Origin: Cohnella lupini
Lineage (GTDB): Bacteria > Bacillota > Bacilli > Paenibacillales > Paenibacillaceae
Assembly: GCF_003386205.1 (NCBI RefSeq)
Contig: NZ_QRDY01000007.1
Coordinates: forward strand, 1 to 64,000
Reading direction: 5' to 3'
Length of the DNA: 64,000 nt
Both the position numbers and the translations under genes were made by a program. The notes under the pieces were generated by a model. It saw nothing but the letters and a program-made list of their open reading frames with translations, had not been told where the DNA came from and ran no database searches. How positions within the stretch are numbered: the first letter of the stretch is position 1; every line of letters begins with the position of its first letter. Below, piece after piece: positions 8,525 through 14,119 of this stretch.

Positions 8525-8950
8525 ATGAGGAAGAGAACTATCTTATTTCTTGTAATGTCACTTCAATTATTTATTATTGGATGCTCAAATAATAATAAGG
8601 ATATAAATCCTAATATTACGAGAGAATTCTTAAAACAGCATGCAGTAATTGGGATGACAGACTCTGAAATTTCAATTGTATTTGGAAAGGAGGCATTTCG
8701 AGAATTCGGAGATGGATCCTTCGTGTGGATTTTTGATAGGGTGACAAATAATTATACTTACAAGCCTGATCTTCAAAGAGTCGCATTCGAAGACATAAAG
8801 AGCGGTAAAATTAAATACCAACTATACATTAACGAATTAGAAAATAAAGCTTTTATGTTTTCATATTTTTATAAAGGAGATAACAATGAGGTCTGGAATT
8901 ATGAAATAAGACCGGATGGAACAAGTGATAAACAAGCAACAACAAGTTAA
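8525..8950 (+). CDS. Cassette 6 protein: predicted lipoprotein
   Basis: Encodes 141 aa with a basic N-terminus, a hydrophobic segment and a lipobox FIIGC (Cys20), so it should be anchored on the outer membrane surface. The mature part (about 120 aa) has a GMTDSEISIVFGKEAF stretch that recalls the first turn of SmpA/OmlA-type small domains, but the match is too short to name a family. The ribosome binding site is weak (GAGCGGGTA). The gene is monocistronic between repeats 5 and 6 and AT-rich. Confidence 0.75.
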   Translation: MRKRTILFLVMSLQLFIIGCSNNNKDINPNITREFLKQHAVIGMTDSEISIVFGKEAFREFGDGSFVWIFDRVTNNYTYKPDLQRVAFEDIKSGKIKYQLYINELENKAFMFSYFYKGDNNEVWNYEIRPDGTSDKQATTS

Positions 8951-8977
8951 GTATTTCAAGAGGACAAGGACTTCGTA

Positions 8978-9166
8978 TAAACACCATATTCACGCATCGG
9001 GCCATTCGCCCCTCGGTCCGGCTGAGGTTAGATGCAGATTCGGGGAGGACATTGGGCAGTAGCAAGGAAGTAGATTCATCCGAACACACCCGCACCACCT
9101 AACCGCATCGCGGCCAGTCGCTGCGCTCCTTTAAGATGGTGGGGCGTCGTGAATACAAGAACGTAA
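8978..9166 (+). repeat. attC-like structured repeat, copy 6 (about 188 bp, diverged)
   Basis: Begins TAAACACCATATTCACGC and ends CGTGAATACAAGAACGTAA: the outer core reads GTAA in place of GTTA, while the inner boxes TATTCACG and CGTGAATA are intact. The central arms are more diverged (GTCCGGCTGAGG, ATCCGAAC), and the apical hairpin is replaced by GTCGCTGCGCTCC. Confidence 0.84.
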
Positions 9167-9203
9167 TCCGAAATGATTGTAACTAATGAAAGGAAGGGCA
9201 GTA

Positions 9204-9674
9204 ATGTACAGATGGATATTTAGTTTTATTTTACTGTCAATTCTTGTAGCCTGTAACTCTGATAAGTTACCAACAAATGATGATTTTGTAGTTAAGGTCC
9301 GCACAGTTAACAAGACTGCAAAAGTTAATGAAGAAATTGAAATCATTACTGAACTAATCAATAAGTCCAATAAAACTTTTTTGATTAAACATTCGAACCC
9401 ATTAGTGACTGTTCAGGCCTATGATAAAAATGATAAACCGTTGTATGAATACCTTGTGGTGGACGATGTAGGATTAAGCCATAAGTTCAAGTCAAAAGAA
9501 ACTTATAATCCTAATGAAGAATGGAAACCAAATGAAAAACGAATTATTAAAATAGACAAACCCGGAAGGTATGAATTAATTGGAAATGCCTCTTTCCTAA
9601 TTGATCAAAGCAACGGAGAACGGCAGGAATATTCTTTGAAATCACAACCATATGAGATATTAATTGAAGAATGA
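9204..9674 (+). CDS. Cassette 7 protein: predicted lipoprotein with a beta-sandwich-like mature domain
   Basis: Encodes 156 aa. The signal segment ends in the lipobox LVAC (Cys17). The mature domain has the alternating pattern and phrases of an extracellular Ig-like or BsuPI-type beta sandwich (VNEEIEIITELINKSN, PNEKRIIKIDKPGRYEL), so a proteinase-inhibitor-like fold is possible but unproven. ATG at 9204 is chosen because AAAGGAAGGG precedes it; the in-frame ATG at 9186 lies before that site. AT-rich and monocistronic. Confidence 0.75.
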   Translation: MYRWIFSFILLSILVACNSDKLPTNDDFVVKVRTVNKTAKVNEEIEIITELINKSNKTFLIKHSNPLVTVQAYDKNDKPLYEYLVVDDVGLSHKFKSKETYNPNEEWKPNEKRIIKIDKPGRYELIGNASFLIDQSNGERQEYSLKSQPYEILIEE

Positions 9675-9709
9675 GTTGGTAGAATTTCAATGAATACAAT
9701 CACTTAGGA

Positions 9710-9888
9710 TAACACCATAGTCACGCATCATCGGTCATTCGCCCGCGGTCCGGTAGAAGCTAGAAGTGAATTCGAAGATGCATTTCAGCAGCAGGGAAGC
9801 AGATTCAGCCGGACACACCCGCACCACTTCGCGGCCGGCTCCTTCGTAGCCTTAAGGTGGTGGGACGTCGTGAATACAAGGATCGTTA
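9710..9888 (+). repeat. attC-like structured repeat, copy 7 (179 bp)
   Basis: Begins TAACACCATAGTCACGC and ends CGTGAATACAAGGATCGTTA. The CCGC-ATC-GCGG hairpin region is shortened. The apical hairpin is GGCT-CCTTCGT-AGCC, again a different sequence that still pairs. Confidence 0.87.
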
Positions 9889-9927
9889 GAAGATATGGCC
9901 GTGAAAAACATAGTAGGGAGAAAATTT

Positions 9928-10674
9928 ATGCATGAGAGAATCGCAATTATTTCAGATATTCATAGTAATAGTGTGGCATTAGAGGCAGTATTAAAAGATA
10001 TTTCAGCCCGAGACATTCAATTAATTGTTAATTTAGGAGATAGTTTGTTCGGTCCGATTGATCCACTAGGTACAGCTAAACAATTAATGGACAACAAAAA
10101 TATTATTAATATTATGGGCAATTGTGATCAAATTCTTCTAAATGATGAAAGCAATTCTGCTACCTTTAGATTTGTAAAACCAATGCTAGATGATGTAATC
10201 AAGGAATGGATTAGATCGTTTAAAGACACTTGGGTATTTGAAGACCTTTTGTTTTGTCATGGAACTCCATTAATAAATGACCAGTACTTACTAGAAGAGG
10301 TTAATGAATTTAGTGTTAGTTATAAGAACCCAGATCAACTATCAATGGAACTTGAAGAAGTACCTCAGAATTATATATTTTGTGGTCACAGTCATGTGTT
10401 CAGAATGATTTATTTACCGAATGGTAAGTTTATTGTTAATTCAGGGAGTGTAGGTTTGCCAGCTTATAAGGATGAACTGCCATTTCCACATGTGATGGAA
10501 TCCAATTCACCTTATGCGGTTTATGTTATTGCGTATAAGACACAAGAAAAAAATTGGATAATTGAACATATAATGATTCATTATGATTGGGATAAAGCCA
10601 GTTCAATAGCTGAAGAAAACGGACGAGAAGATTATGCGTTTGCAATAAAGACTGGAAGAGCGATCCCTTTGTAG
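9928..10674 (+). CDS. Cassette 8 protein: metallophosphoesterase (YfcE/MJ0936-like)
   Basis: Encodes 248 aa with every metallophosphoesterase motif: D10-x-H12 (SDIHSN), G37-D38 (NLGDSLFGP), GNCD (64-67), CHGTP (110-114) and GHSH (153-156). Such proteins bind two metals and hydrolyse phosphoesters in the cytoplasm; the substrate is unknown. The ATG at 9928 follows AGGGAG and is preferred over the one at 9895. The stop codon TAG (10672-10674) lies in sequence derived from the repeat (TTGTAGGTGGTAGGG, compare CTTAAGGTGGTGGGG). A deletion therefore seems to have joined the gene's 3' end to the last 35 bp of its repeat, and the native C-terminus may be slightly altered. Confidence 0.88.
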   Translation: MHERIAIISDIHSNSVALEAVLKDISARDIQLIVNLGDSLFGPIDPLGTAKQLMDNKNIINIMGNCDQILLNDESNSATFRFVKPMLDDVIKEWIRSFKDTWVFEDLLFCHGTPLINDQYLLEEVNEFSVSYKNPDQLSMELEEVPQNYIFCGHSHVFRMIYLPNGKFIVNSGSVGLPAYKDELPFPHVMESNSPYAVYVIAYKTQEKNWIIEHIMIHYDWDKASSIAEENGREDYAFAIKTGRAIPL

Positions 10675-10706
10675 GTGGTAGGGCGCCGTGAATACAAGGA
10701 ACGTTA
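10672..10706 (+). repeat. attC-like structured repeat, copy 8 (3' remnant)
   Basis: Only the last ~35 bp remain: GTAGGTGGTAGGGCGCCGTGAATACAAGGAACGTTA-type sequence, with CGTGAATA and GTTA (10703-10706) intact. The first ~150 bp, including TAAC and TATTCACG, are absent, so the site could not fold as the others do. Confidence 0.85.
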
Positions 10707-10742
10707 TGTAAAAGAACGAAGCCAATAATATTAAGCATAAAT

Positions 10743-11432
10743 ATGAAGATTCAAGAAATTAAGTTACTCTCGAACAACTTGGATAAGGTAATAGATTTTT
10801 ATAACAGAATTCTTGAGCTTCCAATCATTGAACAATCTACAGCTAAAGTTTCTTTTCAAATTGGCGCATCAAAATTAGTGTTTGAACTAAGCGAAGAAGT
10901 TACTAATCCATATTACCATTTTGCAATCAATATTACGGAAAGCAAAATAGACTTAGCCATCAGTTGGTTAAAGGCTAAAGGAATAAAAATTAATTTAATT
11001 AACGAGGAAGAAGTCGATTTTTCAAAATCATGGAATTCTCATTCTATATATTTTTATGACTCCATCGGTAACATTGTAGAATTTATTGCACGACACAACA
11101 TCAAAAGTATATTAAGTCATGAATTCTCATATGAAGACCTCTTAAACATAAGCGAAATTGGAATGCCGGCACAGGATGTGATAATCCTGTCGGGATATTT
11201 AACGGAACAATACAAAGAACAAATTTATATTTCTGGGAACTCAATGTTCACACCCATTGGAAATGAAGAAGGTTTATTAATACTTTCATCCTTAAATCGA
11301 AACTGGTTGGGATCGAACAAAAAAGTTGAAATCTTTCCGTTAGAAATTTTCATTGAAAATGGAAGAGAAGAAATTATAAGTGTATCAAATCACTCTTATA
11401 TTATTTCAACAAGGTCAATAACAATTCAATAA
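10743..11432 (+). CDS. VOC/glyoxalase-superfamily protein
   Basis: Encodes 229 aa. The N-terminal ~115 residues form a vicinal-oxygen-chelate half-module pair (LLSNNLDKVIDFYNRILELP at the start, YFYDSIGNIVEFIAR at the end), and the C-terminal half is a related but diverged module. Family members are metal-dependent dioxygenases, glyoxalases or antibiotic-binding proteins; the substrate cannot be told. There is no clear ribosome binding site before the ATG. It lies 36 bp after the remnant repeat and is AT-rich like the cassettes, but no repeat follows it. Confidence 0.78.
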   Translation: MKIQEIKLLSNNLDKVIDFYNRILELPIIEQSTAKVSFQIGASKLVFELSEEVTNPYYHFAINITESKIDLAISWLKAKGIKINLINEEEVDFSKSWNSHSIYFYDSIGNIVEFIARHNIKSILSHEFSYEDLLNISEIGMPAQDVIILSGYLTEQYKEQIYISGNSMFTPIGNEEGLLILSSLNRNWLGSNKKVEIFPLEIFIENGREEIISVSNHSYIISTRSITIQ

Positions 11433-11448
11433 ATTGGAGGTTGAAGTT

Positions 11449-11784
11449 ATGTTTTATAGAAGAAAGTATTACATTGTCAACAATGAATTTGTTGATACTT
11501 TTAATAAGCATTTCAGAGAAACAAATTTACCGAATCAATTGAAACACGGAGCTCGTTTAATAGGGAGATGGATGTCTCCATATACAGAGACAACAACTGA
11601 AGTATTCGCAATATGGGAATATGATAGTCATGAAAAATATGAAGAAGTCGAACGGAATGTTAGAAGCGATAGTGAACACTTGAAGATAATTAATGACTGG
11701 TACGAGAGAAACGGCGGCAGAGAGCGCTTATTTAAGGAATGCATCGTTCAAGTGAAAAATGAAGAACTAATCTCAACAGTATAA
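11449..11784 (+). CDS. NIPSNAP-family protein
   Basis: Encodes 111 aa. The layout is that of a small dimeric alpha/beta-barrel NIPSNAP protein: YRRKYYIVNNEFVDTFNKHF at the start, then RLIGRWMSP and EVFAIWEYDSHEKYEEVE. No enzymatic residues are evident. The ATG at 11449 is preceded by TTGGAGG, so the earlier in-frame start at 11434 is rejected. It starts 16 nt after the VOC gene and is probably co-transcribed with it. Confidence 0.75.
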   Translation: MFYRRKYYIVNNEFVDTFNKHFRETNLPNQLKHGARLIGRWMSPYTETTTEVFAIWEYDSHEKYEEVERNVRSDSEHLKIINDWYERNGGRERLFKECIVQVKNEELISTV

Positions 11785-11839
11785 GAACTGATAAAGATAG
11801 AGCAGAATTTCAATTAATCGATTTGAGGTGAATATAATT

Positions 11840-12448
11840 TTGCTAAATGATCAGACAAATTTGATTGGTAATAAAGTTCAACTGCGTGATATTCAATTAG
11901 ATGATTTCCTTGAACTGTATCAATTGACTTACGGTGAAGAAAAGCCAGAATGGAAGAATTGGGATGCTCCATATTTTCCATTGAAGCCTATTAGCTTTGA
12001 GGAATTCCAGGAAGGAATGCGTGAAAGAATCGAAGATACTATTGAACCAAGAACACGGATGATAATTCAGTCAAATAATGAAATTATCGGAATTGTAAGC
12101 TACTATTGGGAACATAAGCCTTCAAACTGGTTAGAGATTGGTATAGTAATATATAAGCCTGATTACTGGAATGGAGGATTTGGAACGGAATCATTGCGAT
12201 TGTGGATTCAATATTTGTTTATTGAGTTTTCACTAGTAAGAATAGGTTTAACAACTTGGTCTGGGAATGTAAGAATGATGAAGGTAGCTGAAAAACTGGG
12301 AATGAAATTAGAAGGTCAAATTCGAAAGTGCCGTTTACATGATGGTATATATTATGATTCGATTCGGATGGGAATTCTTCGTGAAGAGTGGAATGAGAAG
12401 AAGTTAGGAGATAATGCAATTTCGTTGCGGAGAATGGAAAGAGACTAA
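11840..12448 (+). CDS. GNAT-family N-acetyltransferase (RimJ/RimL-like)
   Basis: Encodes about 202 aa. It has a GNAT fold with the RimJ/RimL pattern: LRDIQLDDFLELYQL at the start, EIGIVIYKPDYWNGGFGTESLRLW (acetyl-CoA-binding region, where W-N-G-G-F-G-T replaces the usual G-x-G-x-G/A) and NVRMMKVAEKLGMKLEGQIRKC at the end. It transfers an acetyl group from acetyl-CoA to an amine; the target is unknown and could be a protein N-terminus, a drug or a small molecule. TTG at 11840 lies 9 nt after GAGGTG; GTG at 11828 overlaps that site. Confidence 0.82.
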   Translation: MLNDQTNLIGNKVQLRDIQLDDFLELYQLTYGEEKPEWKNWDAPYFPLKPISFEEFQEGMRERIEDTIEPRTRMIIQSNNEIIGIVSYYWEHKPSNWLEIGIVIYKPDYWNGGFGTESLRLWIQYLFIEFSLVRIGLTTWSGNVRMMKVAEKLGMKLEGQIRKCRLHDGIYYDSIRMGILREEWNEKKLGDNAISLRRMERD

Positions 12449-12467
12449 ATAAATTTGAGGTGTAGGA

Positions 12468-12932
12468 ATGAAAGGTAAATTAACCAAGCTTGATTTCTCG
12501 TTTGTTGGGTATAAATTCTCCGGACTATTTTCAGAGTATGCTGATTTGATTCCTCGAAGTCTAAGGGAAGTAATGCAAAAGAAGGGTACTACGCATAATC
12601 AATTAGAAACTACTGTTATTCTATACGAGCCATGCAAGGGTGAAGATCATAAGATAGGTTATTTCTATATTGGTAACATGGTGACCAAGGAGCAGACTAA
12701 TCTATCAAACGAGGCGGAGCTCATTAGAATCAACGGACAATACGCAACTTCTTCAGGGACGATAGACCAAATGGCAAGTATCTATTCTTATATAAGTAGT
12801 TGGATAGAGGGGAATGGATATAAGCCGATATGGCCGGACGCTTTATTCATTGAAATTTATGAAAAACCATTGCAACCGGAAGTGACATGGAAAGAAGAGG
12901 TACAAGTATATTTACCTGTTTGGCAAAAATAG
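12468..12932 (+). CDS. GyrI-like effector-binding domain protein
   Basis: Encodes 154 aa. The length and pattern (TKLDFSFVGYKFSG at the start, YEPCKGEDHKIGYFYIGN in the middle, IWPDALFIEIYEKPL at the end) fit a stand-alone GyrI-like / AraC-effector-binding (SOUL-like beta-alpha) domain, which binds small hydrophobic ligands and can act as a hydrolase or drug sensor. The ATG follows TTTGAGGTG. It lies 20 bp after the acetyltransferase, and the strong terminator follows directly, so it closes this run of plus-strand genes. Confidence 0.68.
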   Translation: MKGKLTKLDFSFVGYKFSGLFSEYADLIPRSLREVMQKKGTTHNQLETTVILYEPCKGEDHKIGYFYIGNMVTKEQTNLSNEAELIRINGQYATSSGTIDQMASIYSYISSWIEGNGYKPIWPDALFIEIYEKPLQPEVTWKEEVQVYLPVWQK

Positions 12933-12987
12933 CGCCAAGCGGCTAAGTTGAAGTGATCCAACTAGCCGCTTGGCGCTTCGTTTATTC
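12921..12987. terminator. Bidirectional terminator between converging genes
   Basis: A 19-20-bp stem (12931-12950 with 12959-12977, one mismatch) with an 8-nt loop. T-rich tails occur on both sides: TCGTTTATT on the plus strand, ATTTTTG on the minus strand. It serves both the plus-strand accessory genes and the cohesin-SLH gene that ends at 13009. Confidence 0.85.
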
Positions 12988-13008
12988 ACGCGATTAGACG
13001 ACGAACCG

Positions 13009-14034
13009 TTACTTTTCCGATTGGTGTAGCAAATTTAAGATCATCGTTACGGCCTCCGCACGCGAAGCAGTGCCGAAGGAGTCGAACAGATTATTGCTTT
13101 TCCCTTGAATCAGGCCGGTAGCTTTAGCGGTAGAAACTTCATCATAGGCCCATACCGGGATCTTGCCATCATCGGCAAAGCCGGACGGCGTACCTTGGGA
13201 CAACTCAAGGCTAGAGGCACGAATGATCATGACCGTCATCTCTGCCCGCGTAATGTTGTTGCTCCAACGGAAAGTACGATCCGAATAACCGACGATGGCG
13301 CCGGCAGCGGTTGCGTTCGCAACGTAAGGTGCGGCCCATTTAGGAATTTGATCGCTATCGGCATAATCCAGCCGCGATTCTCCCGCAGCAGTCAACTTAA
13401 CGCCACGAGCCAGCATGGCGGCGAATTCCGCCCTGTTGATCTTAGCGTTCGGACGGAAGGTGCGGTCCGGGTAGCCGGAAACAAAACCGATGCGAGTTGC
13501 CTCCTCAATCGCCAACCTTGCCCAATGGCCATTGATATCGGTAAAAGTCGGAGGCAACGCAGGAGTGATTTGTAACGCTGCCTTGGATGGCGATGTTTCT
13601 ACGACGGACTGAATCTTCGAGTCGACGAGCTTCACCCTAGTCAAGGTAATTGCGGCGTCTCCGGAGTCTTTGGCTATGAACGAGAATTTGGCTATATCGA
13701 GGGATCCGTTTTCCCCTTTGGTTTGACCGAGTTTCGTATGCGCGAAAACAACCTCCCCATCGTCGTCCGAATCCGGGACGGAGAAGCCCGGCCAGAGAGC
13801 GGAGGCACTCTTGAACCGAACGTGTTTAGGATCGTAAGTCAGATGGATTTCGTATCCGTACAAGTCTTGAATTTGATCTCCTCTAACGGTGACCGACACT
13901 TCTTCGCCGACTCCAGCAGTCGATTTGTTGACGACGATCGTAAAAGAAGGCGTGCTCGCTCCAAGAGCGGTAATAGGAAACAGGGAGAGGCCCAGCAGAA
14001 CGATCAAGCTGAAATTAATCCATCTCAAATTCAT
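13009..14034 (-). CDS. Secreted cohesin-like plus triple SLH-domain protein
   Basis: Encodes 341 aa. An N-terminal signal peptide (about residues 1-26) is followed by a cohesin-type beta-sandwich domain (about 30-155; note EVSVTVRGDQ, YGYEIHLTYDP and LDIAKFSFIAKDSG) and three S-layer-homology domains (about 162-340; FTDINGHWA, FADDGKIPVWA, with RAEF/RAEM/RAEA motifs). SLH domains bind pyruvylated secondary cell wall polymer, so the protein should display its cohesin on the cell surface. Its neighbour upstream carries a dockerin, which makes it a candidate anchor for that enzyme. The order lyase, hairpin, anchor suggests one transcript with different stabilities. Confidence 0.88.
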   Translation of the reverse strand: MNLRWINFSLIVLLGLSLFPITALGASTPSFTIVVNKSTAGVGEEVSVTVRGDQIQDLYGYEIHLTYDPKHVRFKSASALWPGFSVPDSDDDGEVVFAHTKLGQTKGENGSLDIAKFSFIAKDSGDAAITLTRVKLVDSKIQSVVETSPSKAALQITPALPPTFTDINGHWARLAIEEATRIGFVSGYPDRTFRPNAKINRAEFAAMLARGVKLTAAGESRLDYADSDQIPKWAAPYVANATAAGAIVGYSDRTFRWSNNITRAEMTVMIIRASSLELSQGTPSGFADDGKIPVWAYDEVSTAKATGLIQGKSNNLFDSFGTASRAEAVTMILNLLHQSEK

Positions 14035-14059
14035 TAATCAGCAGTCCTTTCCATAGGTA

Positions 14060-14092
14060 GTAAAGAGGGAGAAGCAGCTTCTCCCTCTTTAC
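14060..14092. promoter_or_regulatory. Perfect 15-bp hairpin between lyase and anchor genes
   Basis: GTAAAGAGGGAGAAG and its exact complement, separated by a CAG loop. No T-run follows on either strand, so it is probably an mRNA-processing or stability element in a shared minus-strand transcript rather than a terminator. Confidence 0.55.
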
Positions 14093-14119
14093 CGGACTTA
14101 TTTCAATATCATTACTTCA

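Larger units (their letters stand above)
4319..10706 (+). mobile_element. Integron-like gene cassette array without an integrase (CALIN-like)
   Basis: Eight same-strand genes alternate with eight copies of one structured repeat, the last truncated. Each unit runs GTTA - short leader - one gene - about 20 nt - repeat. Repeats begin with TAAC, 4 nt, TATTCACG and end with CGTGAATA, 7 nt, GTTA: inverted inner and outer boxes of unequal spacing, as in integron attC sites. For all seven cassettes with intact ends, the bases after the leading GTTA are complementary to those before the trailing TAAC, over 14-22 nt, with a different sequence in each cassette. Cassettes: 4319-5203, 5204-6502, 6503-7101, 7102-7642, 7643-8478, 8479-9162, 9163-9884 and 9885-10702. 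No tyrosine recombinase gene is present in the 64 kb. Calling it an integron relative is inference; the architecture is direct observation. Confidence 0.8.

Noticed and set aside
5023..9888. Repeats as group I or group II introns
   Set aside because: At about 185 bp they are too short for a full intron core, no domain V-type hairpin was found, and they lie between genes, not inside them.
5023..10706. Repeats as transcription terminators or as CRISPR repeats
   Set aside because: No T-run follows the hairpins, the copies are far longer than CRISPR repeats and the spacers are whole genes.
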